The notes: generated by a model not told the origin, from the sequence alone. Positions 23,601-38,600 are shown, numbered from the stretch's first letter. The stretch is DNA of 64,000 nucleotides from Pseudoips prasinana (GCA_951640165.1 OX621252.1:3132501-3196500); one strand, 5' to 3'. Program-made: numbers and translations.

Positions 23601-26600
23601 GTCCACCGCCAGGACACGAGCTTTCACTGCCTGCCCCACCTGCGGCAACATTATCATTATTAAGTTACTAGCTGTGCCCCGCGGTTCTACCCGCGTTAAA
23701 CTTCATAAATTAAAGCCTATGTGTTAATCCAGGGTATCAGCTAACTCCATACCAAATTTTAGTAAAATCGCTCCAGCCGTTTCGACATAAAGAAGTAACA
23801 AACATACACACTCACACAGTCACAAACTTTCGCCTTTATAATATTATATTGTGATTACAGTTCCTCCCCCGTAGGTGATAGCGTGGTAATATGTAGCCAA
23901 ATGTTGACCCGACCTCTTAGTAATATCCATGCGGAATTTGAAGTAAATCGAAGCAGTACTTTTTGAGCCCGGACATACATACAGACAAACAGACAAAAAT
24001 TTTAAAAACTATATCTTTGGCTTCGATATCGATAGTTGATCACGCCCCAAGTATCCTTACTTTCCTACGATTTTATTATATGTATAGATTACTATTTAGT
24101 CTTCGACCAGTGTGTGTTGCCAGTGATGACTTACGGAACATAGACGTGGTCGCTCACTATGGGCCTTATCAGGCGGCTCAAGGTCACCCAAAGAGCAATG
24201 GAGAGGACTATACTTGGAGTTTCCCTGCGGGATTGAATCAGAAATGCTGAGGTCCGCAGGCGAACCAAAGTAACCGACATAGTCGTAAGAATTGCCAAGC
24301 TGAAGTGGCAGTGGGCGGCACATAGCTCGTAGAGCCGACGGCCGTTGCGGCAGAAAGGTTCTTGAGTGGCGACCACGAACCGGAAGACGCAGCGTGAATC
24401 TACAAGGTGGACCGATGATCTTGTGAGGGTCAAAGTCAAGTCAGTAAAGCCGTCAGACTTGTACTTGACCTCACTCTGGCCGTATCGCTTATCGTCTCAT
24501 CGGATCATGAGAGTGATGGAATAGAAAGTGTCCCTCGTACTACGTCTCCATTAAGACGGGCCGCCGTGGCCGAAACGAACAAACGCTACAATATTATTAT
24601 GAACTAGCTGTGCCCCGCGGTTTTACCCGCGTTAAATTTTATAAAATATCACAGCTCTTCCCCCGTAGGTGATAGCGCGATAATATGTAGCCTATATGTT
24701 GACCCGACCTCTTAATAATATTTATGCAAAATTTGAAGTAAATTCATGCAGTACTTTTTGAGTTTAGCCCGGACATACATACAGACAAACAGACACAGAC
24801 AAAAATTCTAAACACTATATTTTTGGCTTCGATATCGATAGAAGATCACGCCCCAAGTATCCTTTTTAAAAAATATTCAATGTACAGTTTTAACTTTCCT
24901 ACGATTTTATTATATGTATGGATTTCCTAGCGGCCCGGTACGTGCTTCGCTACGTATAAGGTATAGTAATAAAAAAAATATTATTAAGTACATTTATTCA
25001 AACAAAAAAATATTTTAAATTGCTAGCTAGTAAAAACTAAAAAATAAAAAAGAATTGGGTACTCTTAAAAGATGTTGATTTTACACTTCAAGACTTTTTT
25101 TTAAATTTTCTCTACATACAAACCTTCCCTGGACTTCTACGAATAATTCAAGACCAAAATTAGCCAAATCGGTAAAGGCTTTGTTGAGTTATAACATTAC
25201 AACGAAAAGTGGCATTCATTTTTATATATATAGATATACAATGGGGCACACGTGTATTCAAGTTTTTAAAGTTACCTTATATTTCTTCTTGGAGAGTTTG
25301 GAAGTTGAGGATTTCTTGGGATCGATAAAAATCCCCGAGTCCGAGAGGTGCGCCTGCGACACGTAGCCTGCAACGATGCCATTTATTACTATTTGAATTT
25401 AGAACTTCACGCTTTTTAATAACTCTATCTCGCGCAAGGTAGTACCTAATAGCGTATGCATTTCAGGTGAGATCGTGGTCGAGTACAATCGCATACAGAA
25501 ATAAAAAAAAATACCGGCCAAGTGCGAGTCGGACTCGCGCACGAAGGGTTCCGTACCATTATAAAAAAAAAACACTTTTGTTATATGGCAGCCCCCTTAA
25601 ATATTAATTTTATTATATTTGTTAGTATTTAATTTTGTTGTTATAGCGGCTACAGAAATACATCCGTCTGTCATAATTTGACGGGCCTGTTGGCATGGTT
25701 GGCATATGCCTTTTCACGCCGGAGGTCGTGGGTTCGATTCCCACCAAGACAGATATTTGTGTACATGAACATGTCTGTTTGTCCTGAGTGTGGGTGTAAT
25801 TTATCTATATAAGTATGTATTTACAAAGGAAAAGTAGTATATCAGTTATCTGGTTTCCATAGTACAAGCTCTGCTTAGTGTGTAAATAATGTCCCAGGAT
25901 ATTATAATATAATTCAACTGTAACTATCACGGTTCATGAGATATAGCCTAGTGACAGACGGACAGAGAAACAGCGGAGTCTTAGTTATAGGGTACTTTCG
26001 TCAAATTCAAATTCATTACCTCCTACTTTATAAAGTAGGTTAATAATACAGCTGTTTTTTAAAGTAAAAGCATGGAGTCCTACTTTCGTCTATTTCAGTA
26101 CAGTCTATTTTAATCTCAAAAAATGGGAAATAATAAATTGCATCGTCCGGCGGGTCTCGAACCTGCTCCATCTACCAATCCGGGGTAGGCACTCTGCGTT
26201 AAGCTACGAACGATACACGCTGGCAGATCAAATTTAGGATTCCCTTGCTAACACCCTTCCGGAGGATGTAGGTATTATCTATCGGTTTTGTTTTTCTAGA
26301 AAAATGGCCGACTGATATGTTCACAGTTGCATGTGAAAGATCATATCATTTGATATATCTTTCAAATTATGTGTGGAGACCAGAGATTTATGTAACTAGA
26401 CTATATATTTTCTGAACAATAAAGATTATTGTTATTATTAAATTTGAAAATTATAGCATTATTCGCAATGCAAAGCGTTTATCTAATCTCAAAAAAATCT
26501 GTCTATTTTAGTCCCACTCACCCGAGACACGTCCCACGCTGAGCACCACATGGGTGTCCGACACGGTCTTGACCGTGGCGTCCACTACATCCCCGACGCG

Positions 26601-29600
26601 CAGTTGCTCTAGATTGAAGTACTTCTCGCCCACTATGTCCGGCTGGTCCGTCACAGAGTACACGTAGTCCGACAAATTGTAACAGAGGACCCGCACTTTG
26701 TGGGAACTGCCTGCGAAAGCACAAATATTAAGATTTTTAAAGTTTATTAATTTCTTAAATCATTTATCTACTATATAAAAATAAGTCGGGTTTTCCTTCC
26801 TGACGCTATAACTCCAGAACGCACGTACCGATTTGGCTAATTTTGGTCTTGATTTATTTGTGGAAGTCCAGGGAAGGTTTGTACGTAGAGAAAATTTAAA
26901 AAATCTTGAAAAACTTTTATCACTATGCCTTATACGTAGCGAAGCACGTACCGGGCCGCTAGTTAATAATATAATCACAGGATTTATTAAATATAACAGT
27001 TTTCGAAGTTGCCACATTTGTAAAAAGTAACCTTTTTCTGTTTGACACCCTCAACGGTATAAGACACAGACATAAAATACGCTTTAGACCCTACAAAAAA
27101 GCCGTATTTAACAATAACTTTATAGGAATGGCACCAAAAATTTACAACAAATTGCCACAACATAATATGTTGTGGCAATTTGTTGTAAATTTTTTATTAT
27201 ATTATAATATTGGAATGTAACAATATGAATTTCCAAAAGCTTTTGACGGAGTTTTTAATTAATAAGGTTTATTACACCATAAGTGAATATTTATTAGATA
27301 ACGGTATGTAATGTAAATTATAATAATGGCTCAACTATCTAAATTGATAATTTGTGTATTGATGTAACTATCTTGACGACTTAGGCTACTTTATTTATTT
27401 ATTTGTTAATTGACATATTATATGATTGACGTCTATACATTGCGTGATATTGACATATGTATATTTTCTAATTTAATTGTGTGACATTTTTACTTTTATT
27501 TAATTTAATTTTTTAATTTGTAATTGCATTACTTTTAAAATTAAGCAAAAATTGTAACAAAATAAAATCCAATTGCATGCTCTAACAGGCTGGATATAGC
27601 GGACTAAAATTTTACTATCACCCTTTAAATGTACATTATGTACCTGTGTTCGCAAAAAATAAATTTGTATTTGTATGCACGAATTAATTTATAATTTGCT
27701 AATATTTTTCTTCTCTTTGTTTTATTATTTTATTTCCATTTAACATTAAAGGATATCGTAGGAAAGTCAAAACTGTACATTGAATATTTTTAAAACGGAT
27801 ACTGGGGGCGTGATCTACAATCGATATCGAAGCCAAAATATAGTTTTTGGAATTTTTGTCTGTTTGTCTGTATCTATGTCCGGGCTAAACTCAAAAAGTA
27901 CTGCATGGATTTACTTCAAATTTACTAAGAGGTCGGGTCAACATATAGGCTACATCTTATCACCCTATCACCTACGGGGGAGGAGCTGTGATAATTTATA
28001 AAGTTTAACGCGGGTAAAACCGCGGGGCACAGCTAGTCCGGTATAGTTTTAAGCTTGTACCTCTATATTGTACAGCAAGCCGTGTTTGCAATGTGCCTAC
28101 TTGTAGAAACTCTCCACGAAACAGGCTCGGCCTAGTGTGGAGTGTTTTAGCGAAGACGAACCTATTTACAAAAATATTTTCTGCACATAAATCTTTTATT
28201 AAGAATTGCCAAGCTGAAGTGGCAGTGGGCGGCACATAGCTCGTAGAGCCGACGGCCGCTGGGGCAGAAACGTTCTTGAGTGGCGACCACGAACTGGAAG
28301 ACGCAGCGTGGGCAGGACACATACAAGATGGACCGATGATCTTGTGCGGGTCGCTGGAAATTGCTGGTGCGGATAGCGCTAGACCGGCAATTGTGGAGGT
28401 CTTTGGGGGAGGCTTTTGTCCGGCAGTGGACGTCTTTCGGCTGATATGATGAAACCTTTTATTTACCTTTTTATTATTAATTAAATGGCGTTAAAAGTGT
28501 CTTAAATGCGTTAAGAAATATCGAATGGATTGTATAAATTCGGGTCTGAGAACCACGGTGCGGTGGCGGAGCTGTTAACGCTCGTGGGGCGGACACCTCC
28601 GTGGTCGTGGATTCTATTCCCAACCACACTTCAATTTATACAATTCACTTTATAGATGTCTTAAAATAATAACAATAATTTGCGACTTAAAATGATATGG
28701 GCTTATTCATTATCACTAAACTATAAAGATTATTTTAAAATTGTCAATTCATTAATTGAATAGTATGCCTGCTGGCAAATGCTTGCGTTTCACGTCGGAG
28801 GTCGTGGATTCGATTCCCACCACAGATATTTGTGTGTATGAACATGACTGTTTGTCCTGAGTCTGGGTGTAATCTATCTATATATATAAAAATCAATGCC
28901 ACTTTTCGTTGTAATGTTATAACTCAACAACGCCTTTACCGATTTGGTTAATTTTGGTCTTGAATTGTTCGTGGAAGTCTAGGGAAGATTTGTAGGTAGA
29001 GAAAATTTTAAAAAGTAAGGCATAGTAACAAAAATTTAGAAAAACTTTTATTACTATGCCTTATACGTAGCGAAGCACGTACCGGGCCGCTAGTTATCTA
29101 TATAAGTATGTATTTACAAAATAAAAGTAGTATATGTAATATATCAGTTATCTGGTTTCCATAGTACAAGCTCTGTTTAGTTTGGGATCAGCTGGCCGTG
29201 TGTGAATAATGTCCCGGTATATTATTATTATTATATCCGCTGCGCTGCCCAGATCTAGCGGCTTCCCGCGACCTTGAAAGATCGGCAGTTCATCTTGCGG
29301 GGGCCTGGCCAAGCTGCCTCTTCCAGCACGTGGTCGCCACTCAATATGGAGTTATATTGTTTATAAGTCCGTATTGTGTTCCTATATGTCTCGTTTTAAT
29401 CGAACTGTTTTCCTGTTTATGTATCATTTATATGATTTTATTCATAATAATTATTTATTATGTATTATTATAATTGAACGCAATAAACTCGTGCGCATTT
29501 AATTAACTAGTGCCATACTGATCTCACCTATGGGATATGATTTCGCGACCACTTCTTCATCAGTCAGCTCTTCATCCACCTGGATCCTCTTCAAGCTCAT

Positions 29601-32600
29601 TGTGCCGAAGCATCCACCCGGTAGCTTAAAGTGGATGGACCTGCCTGTTATTTTAAGCACCTAGAAAATAAATTTAACAAAATTAAATAAAAATGAAGCC
29701 GTGTGGTTTCCGGTCCAGAAAGAATAACAGGATCATCCCATTTCTTCCCGAGGGTGTCATAAAAGGCGGCTAAGGCCCCCTACGCACTATGCGGTTAGCC
29801 GGAATGCGGTTAGCCGGACGGCTGACTGTTACATTAGACGAGGTTGCGCTTGCGGTTAGCCGGCTGGGAGATAGCCGCAATAACTTAATAATAATAATAG
29901 TTAATAGCCGTAATCCTAACCGGAATGTGCGGTTAGAAACCGTCGTGCTTTGCGGTTGGGCTTTTATCCGAATATTCTGTGGATTTTGTGTTCCAGATTG
30001 CTGGCATATTTTGAATTTCAATTATAAATTTTTCCGTATCGAAGTCCATAGTTAATGCACTAGCGTCAATAAACATGTTCGCCGTTAATGGCGAGCAACC
30101 GCAAACTAGCACTATCCGCGTAGCGTGTAGGGCAACTGTCCGGCTGGCCGTCAGTCGGGGCGCAGCGCTCAGAACGAACGGAGCGATTGATCGGCTGCCG
30201 CATCACAGTGCCAATAAAAACTACTTTCTCGTACAAATACCTGAGTACGGTCAGCCGCACGGCTGGCCGCATTGCGGCTAGCCGCATAGTGCCTAGGAGG
30301 CCTAAGGGATACACCGGGTAGGCGAGCAGCACCACCTGTTTACTAGCTACCACCTAACGGCGGTGACTACGGCCAACACCTCCAGGAAATCTCTGGAGGA
30401 GACCTGTGACCAGCAGTAAACGATTTTAGGGCTAATGATGATAAATTCATAATTGAATTATTAATATAATAATAATAATATCCTGGGGCATTATTCACAC
30501 ACGGCCATCTGATGCCAAACTAAGCAAAGTTTGTACTATGGAAACCAGATAACTGATATACTACATATACTAGTTTTTTTTTTTTGTAAATATATACTTA
30601 GGTATATAGATAAATTACACCCAGCCTCAGGACAAACACACTTTCATGCACACAAATAGCTGTCCTGGGTAGGAATCGAACACACGACCTCCGGCGTAAA
30701 AAGCAAGCATTTGCCAACTTCGCCAACAGGCCCGTCAAACGTGGTAGCGTTTTAAAAATAACCCAGTAACCTAATTTTATTTAAGACATGGGGAAACAAA
30801 GAGCCGCGCGGCCAGTCAATAGATGGGATTTTAAATTTGGAGCATATCATCTTTTTAATCTTGTTGCGAGCTGGAGGTTCGAGATAAATTTTAACATCAA
30901 TCAAATAAATTCTAACCAACTTTATAAAAAAAATTGAATTCTTATAGGTCGGTTTCCCTTTCGTATTGTCACTCTGGGTTGTAATTCCGTCACACAATGT
31001 AATTCTTCTACTTCTTTCTGTCCAATTATTGAAGGTTCCCCATCAGCATTCAATATCTGCGTTTGTCATTTCTTAGGTGGAATAATCCTGCATGGATTGC
31101 GATTCCTGACGAACCTCTAATAAATAGTTAGCCAAGTCTTTTTTCTGCCTCCAGCACTTGTTTCACCCGTGTTTACCCATTATGATGAACCGTAGGAGTT
31201 CATACCGCGTATGTCTTATCATATGCGGCAACACAGCAACAAGTCATCAATAGCAACACGAAAACTTTTGAGTTTAGACTTTGCGGTCTGTTAATACTGA
31301 ATTCGTAGATCAGTGGTTATTATTATTACTAATTGTTTGGGGCTTGATGCCTTCACGGCATCTTGCTATTGTAGCAGAGCTCCTTGACTTTGTCAAAGTT
31401 CACTGCTCAATCTTACAGCTTCCAAAAACTCCCAGATTGATTGTGCAGTGAGTGCTTGAATCTCTTACGGTTGCATAATATGCTGTCCTAAGTCGATACT
31501 TCTACAACGCATTAGCGGCCCGCACGAGCACAGAATATGCAAAAGAGTTTCCTCTGATTCTTGGCAGAATCTGCAAATTGTGCTTTTTAGGGTTCCGTAG
31601 CCAAATGGCAAAACGGAACCCTTATAGATTCGTCATGTCTGTCTGTCTGTCTGTCCGTCCGTATGTCACAGCCACTTTTTTCCGAAACTATAAGAGCTGT
31701 ACTACTGAAACTTGGTAAGTAGATGTATTCTGTGAACCGCATCAAGATTTTTACACAAAAATAGAAAAGGAACAATTATTTTGGGGGTCGCCATACATAG
31801 AACTGAAACTCAAATTTTTTTTTCATCGTACCAATACACCCTCTATTCAGTTTAGAAAAAAATGATGTTGGGAACCTCAATATCATTTTTGAAGACCTAT
31901 CCATAGACACCCCATGGATAGGTCTTCAAAAATGAATTTAAATTGAAGTTCCCAACATAATTTTTTTCTAAACTGAATAGTTTGCGCGAGAGACACTTCC
32001 AAAGTGGTAAAATGAGTGTCCCCCCCCCCCCTCTAACTTCTAATATAAGGAAATGATAAAACTAAAAAAAATATATGATGTACATTATACTAACAACGAA
32101 ACCATAGAAACTAACAACGAAAATTGGTTTGAACGAGATCTAGCAAGTAGTTTTTTTTTAGTACGTTTTTAAGACAGACATGACGAATCTATAAGGGTTC
32201 CGTTTTTTGCAATTTGGCTACGGAACCCTAAAAAAGAGAGGAAGATAATGTGTGCTCGCACTTCTCTCTTGCCCCTACAGTAATGTTCCAAACGTAACTT
32301 TCTCTCTTTCTACCGCCTCACCTGGTCACACTTTTCGTAAAGCTCTCGTCACGCATTCACTCGCTTCCCCCCAAGTCAAGCGTGTAAAGAAGTTTTACTT
32401 CCAAAATACTATTCAAAAGTTGTACGTGTCATAAAAGTTTTAGTTAGTTTAATTATTTTTAGAACCACGTCCATTTATAACGAACATATCACTCCAATTT
32501 TCAGTTAAACGCAAACCTGCCAAACCAAAGGCGAACACAGAAAAAGAATTGAACCAAGTGCAGAAGAAGATAGAAAAAATGAAAATAGAAGCCGTAAAGA

Positions 32601-35600
32601 ACATCGACAAGATCGAGAGGATGAAAGAGATGGCCATACATAAACATAAGAAAGACATTGAATCATTAAAGAAGCAGGAAAAGTTTGTAAAAGCGAAAGC
32701 ACAGTTTGAAAGAGCGAAAGAACAGCTTGCAAAAGCGAAGGTTGATGCTGACAAGGTAGCAGGAGCTAAAAAGAAGGCTGTGGTTAAACCGAGAGCTCTT
32801 CCTAAGAAGGCAGTTGGGCAGAAGAGAATAATAGAAAGAGAAGTTTATGTGAAACGAGAAAGAATGTATGAGGATCGTCACGACTATTATTAATTGGGCG
32901 ACAGATACTACAGAATCCAGAGATTCCTTGGGGTATTTCTTGAGTTCGGATTACACTGTACCCTGTCGAAAAAAACTGAATAAAAAGCTATATTATCAGC
33001 AAGTGAAAACAGTTGAGACTCAGTCGATGGTGATACTGCCTTCTGGTTTACAGGTCGCGGGTTCTCTCAGTCAATTAGTTAAAGTTCATGTCACTTGCTT
33101 ATAATATAGAATTAAAAATTATATTTCGCTTTTATATTCATTTTTCTTTTAGTTATATGTTACTATTATGTATGTATTCTTTGATTGAAGATATTAAAAT
33201 ATAATAAAAATAATATGACTTTATTGCATATAAAAAAGATCCATTTGTGTTTATAACAATACCTTAAAACTAGTGTTAATGAGACAGAATGACAACAAAA
33301 CAACGAGTGTTTTTTCAGGTTGAATAATAATTATTATGGCAAATAACACAATGATGTCAATTCCTAAATTAACGGGTCGAGACAATTGGGTGACCTGGAG
33401 CTTTGCAGTCAAAGCATATCTGCAACATGAAGATCTTTATGACTGTATTTTGAATGATCCAATTCCCAATGATCTGAAATCTTTAAAACTTGATGTCAAA
33501 GCAAAGTCTATGTTGATTGATCCCATACTATATGTGCACATACAGGAGTCTGTAAATGCGAAGCAAGTTTGGGACGACTTGACTCGGGCTTTTGAAGACA
33601 GCGGATTGGCCCGGAAGGTTGGTTTATTAAGAGAATTAGTCAACACTAATTTAGAGACGAGTTCATCAGTAGAGGACTATGTGAATAGAATAATGACAGC
33701 AGCACATAAATTGAGAAATATTAAATTCAGTGTAGACGACGAGTGGTTGGGTACTCTGATGCTGGCTGGCTTGCCGGATACTTACAAGCCAATGATTATG
33801 GGCTTAGAAGGCTCAGGTTTGAAAATAAGTGCTGATCTTGTGAAAACTAAGTTACTGCAAGAAATAAAATCGACAGAATCAGACACTACCGCATTCTATA
33901 TAAAAAATAATCATGCTAAAAATTGCCAGCAAAGTACTAAAAAAGGTCCAAGATGTTTCACTTGCAATAAGTATGGCCATTTAAGCAAGAACTGTTGGTT
34001 CAAAAAAAGTAAAGGAAAATCTGACAAAAGTACTGGGTTTGTAGCCGCATTTTCTGCAAACACAGGTAATAATTCATTAAATTGGTATGTGGACTCAGGA
34101 GCGTCCATGCACATGACGATGCACCGGGACTGGCTTAGAGAAGTCTTACCTCCACCTGTACCGAGTATCAGAATTGCAGATAACAATTCATTAAAGGTTG
34201 AAGGATGTGGCAATGTATTAATAAAAACAATTGCTGCAGATGGCAGCACAGAAACTATACAGGTGAGAGAAGTTTTATATGTACCAGAACTCAAAACAAA
34301 CTTACCGTCTGTTGGAAAAATTATAAAAAGTGGATGTAAAGTTATGTTTGATGAAAATGGATGTCAGATATATAAGTATGATAATAAATTATTGGCAAAA
34401 GCAAAACTGGTTAATAATACCTACCAGTTAGATTTTTTGAAGGATAAAGAAATGTATGCCATGAAAGCCAAGACAGATGATGATGTTTATCTGTGGCATC
34501 AAAGGATGGGTCACTTAAACTTCACCGACATTAATAAATTGCCTAACTGTGCTGAAGGAGTGACATTGTCACAAAAAATGAACAAATGTATATGTATAAC
34601 ATGTCTTGAAGGCAAGCAGACAAGGCAATCATTTCCTCGAGATGGTTCCCGTGCAACTGGATTACTAGAACTTATACATAGTGATGTGTGTGGGCCAATG
34701 AATCACATGTCAATTGGAGGTGCTCAATATTTAGTCACTTTCATCGATGATTTTTCAAGAAGGGTACATGTATATTTTATCAAAACCAAGAGTGAAGTAT
34801 TTGATAAATTTCTGGAATTTAAAAACCGAGTTGAGAATGAGCTAAACAAAAAAATAAAAGTTATATGAACAGATAATGGCACAGAATATAAAAATAAGAA
34901 GTTTGACACATATCTGAAAATGCATGGTATTTTGCATCAGACATCCAGTCCCTATACCCCACAACAGAATGGCCTCAGTGAGAGGATGAATAGAACACTA
35001 ATAGAAAGAGCCAAATGCATGATGTTAAATGCTAATTTACAGGATGTATTCTGGGCTGAAGCTGTTGTCACGGCTGCATATATTGTAAATCGTTCACCAA
35101 CTCAAGCTCTCAATGACATGACACCACATGAGGTATGGACTGGACAAAAACCCAATTTAAATCATATGAAGATTTTTGGTGTAATGCCATGGTTCATATT
35201 CCAAAAGAAAATAGGAAGAAACTTGATGTGAAATCACGGAAGTTGATTTTTTTTGGATACAGTGATTGTACTAAGGGATATAGATTCATAGATCCTGCAA
35301 CAAAGAATGTAGTGTGATTCTTTTTCAGATGCCTCCGAACAAATTGAAAATGAACATGATGATACATATTTACCAGATGAAACATTTGATGATGATGATA
35401 CATATTTACCAGATGAAACAGTTGACACATTGGTTGGACATAATATGCAATTAAGGCGACGTCGAGCAGAATTTCATGAAAATGATTTGTCTCCTACATC
35501 TTTTATATGCATGAATGGTGAATTAACAGTAAGTTTGCTTAATAAAGATCCACAGAGCTTAAAGGAAGCTTTGAGCAGTGAGAAAGCTCATGAATGGCAA

Positions 35601-38600
35601 AAACCTATGGATGATGAGTATCAGTCATTGTTAAAAAATAATACATGGCAAACAGTATCTTTACCTGAAGGGAAAGTAGCCATTCCCTGTAAATGGGTTT
35701 ATAAAACCAAGACAAATGAAAATGGAATTGTAATACGCTATAAAGCAAGACTTGTTATAAAAGGATATAGACAAGTGAAAGGTGTTGATTATCACGAAAT
35801 ATTTGCTCCTGTTGTTCGTTATTGTTCAGTACGATACCTGATCAGTCTTGCAGCAAAGTATAAACTTCAAATTCACCAAATGGATGCAGTAACGGCTTTT
35901 TTACAGGGTGAAATTGATGAAGAGATCTACATGACTTCACCGCCTGGTTATGAAGTGAAAGGCAAAGTTTGTAAATTGAATAAATCAATATATGGGTTGA
36001 AACAATCAAGCCGACAATGGAATAAAAAGTTGAATACTGCAATGTTAGACATTGGAATGACTCGTTCAAAAATAGATCCATGTGTATATTACCATGTACC
36101 AAATGAAGGAGATATATTATTTATTGCAGTCTATGTCGATGATCTATTATTTTTGTTTAATAATAAAAAAACAGCCCTTGAGATAAAATCGAAATTCAAA
36201 GATAAATTCAACATGAACGATTTGGGAATAGCTAAGCATTGCATTGGATTAAGAATTTTTCAAAAAGAAGATGAGATTTCCATTGATCAATCATAATACA
36301 TTGAAATGATACTTACTCGTTTTGGTATGCAGGATTGTAAACCTGTATGTACACCTTGTGATGCAAATCAGAAGCTAAGGAAGGCTGAAAATCAAGATGT
36401 CATTTTGAAAAATATACCATATCAAGAAGTGATTGGTTGCCTGCTGTATTTGTCTCAGGGGACCAGACCTGACATAACTTATATCGTCAATCATTTAAGT
36501 AGATATAACAATCAGCCTACAACTGAACACTGGTCGGCTGTAAAAAGAGTGTTAAGGTACCTGAAAAGTACATTGGACATGAAACTGACCTATAAAAGAA
36601 ACATGGACAAAAATTTAATTGGTTATTGTGATGCAGACTGGGCTAATGACACAGACGATCGAAGATCCTGCACAGGATACATTTTTATGTTTCAGGGCGC
36701 TGCTATTAGCTGGAATTCAAAAAAACAGCAAACCATTGCATTGTCCAGCACTGAGGCAGAGTATATGTCCTTATCTTCTGCAATTCAGGAAGCACTCTGG
36801 TTAAAGCAGATGGAAGAGGAGTTCTGGCCTAATCTGAAAGGTATACCCACAATTGTATATTGCGATAATCAAAGTGCAATTAGCCTCTCAGAAAACTCCA
36901 TATATCACGCACGTAGCAAGCACATAGATGTGCGATTTCATTTCGTACGTGAGAAGATTGCTGCAAATCAAATAGCTGTGAGGTACTGCTGCACCCGAGA
37001 CATGATCGCCGACGCTATGACGAAGGGGCTACATAAACCGAAGCATGAAGAATTTGCTGCGTCAATGGGCTTATTTAAAAAACGTTCGCGTCCAGGGGAG
37101 CCTGTTGGATATATGGACGCCTAACGTTTTCTACAGAGCAAACTGCACTGCTGTGTTGTGTTGCGTTTGGTTTAAGGACTCTCTCACTCGTTGTCATTAT
37201 ACTGTGTCAATGTGCTCTCTGTTAAGTTTATTAATTAAATATTAATCTCAGTATATTTCCAAGTGTCATTAATTTTATCATAATGACACTATAATTTTAG
37301 GAGTACAACTCAAAGCGTTTTCACAGTTTAGTAAAAGAATAATAAAAGAATTATGTAGAGTGCTGTGAAGTCTATGAATGCTAAATGGTTATAAAATACA
37401 ATATTGGATAGATACAACATAATCTTTCTACAAAGAAATGCCACTTGGCTAGATCGACAGATATTTTGAATAACAACAAAAATGCTTCGGTTTCTAGAAT
37501 GGAGTCCTCATTTATTAATTCTAGCAATCGATGTATAGTTAAATCCTACCACTAAGCATGCTGGGTTTTGTTGACTTTGTGTGCCAAACCTTCCTTAAAT
37601 AAATAAAAAAGGTTTTTATTCACGTAGACTTTAAAAAAGCGCTTGTAAATAGTCAGAACATGTTTGTAGTAATATAGTTATTATTTCTAGTTGCATATTA
37701 CAGATATTTAGTTACACGGAATGTTAAAACATTTATACAATTTATTTTATAATCATCATCATCATCATATCAGCCGAAAAAGTCCACGGCTGGACAAAGG
37801 CCTCCCCCAAAGAGGGGGAGGGGGCCTGCCCACGCTGCTGCTATTTTATAATAGTAGGGATATTTAGCTAGCTTGTATTAAGTTATTGTCAAGGTGGTGC
37901 TTATATGGTGAACTATGGCTATTGGCAACTAGTTTGGATTAATAACAAAAAGAATAAATAAAGAATAACAACAATATACAGGGTGTCCCAAAACTCAACG
38001 TCAAGCCGAAACGGGGTGACAGGATTGATCATAACCATCACGAGAAAAATCTGAAAAAAAATCTATCCCATGCAGTTTAAAAATTATGGGCATTTTAAGA
38101 AAAACCTAGAAATTTGATCAAACTGTACCATTTTTCGGTTATTGTGGTTATTCTTTTTTATTTTTGTTCATTTGAACTTTGGAAACGTAATTCTAAATAA
38201 CATTTCTAGAATCCCAATAAAAAATAATGACACAATTGCCTCAAGTTTCCGAGAATTGAGACTATTTGTTAAACTACGAATTTAAAATTTTCAAGATTCG
38301 TCGACTTTGACAGGCCCTCCTATAAAAAAAATGTACTAGAGTGCCTTGGCAAGTGGCATTAAAAGTTGGCGCATTTAATCAGAATTCTAAAATGGTACAA
38401 TACTTGTTAGTTCCATACAATAGAAAAGAGTAAAAAAATTAAAACCTCAAGTAACCCGATTTTTGCTATCTCATTTTACTCAGTTAAAATGTTTTTAATT
38501 CACACAAGCTCTAGGTAGGTTCTTAATTTTAAGACAAAATGATGAGAGAGATGGATAATGGGTATGTTCGCCATGAGTGAGCGAGACAGATAGTGACGCC

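Noticed and set aside
27136..27194. microRNA precursor
   Set aside because: A one-base loop and a fully perfect stem do not suit Drosha/Dicer processing, and the arm is LINE coding sequence.
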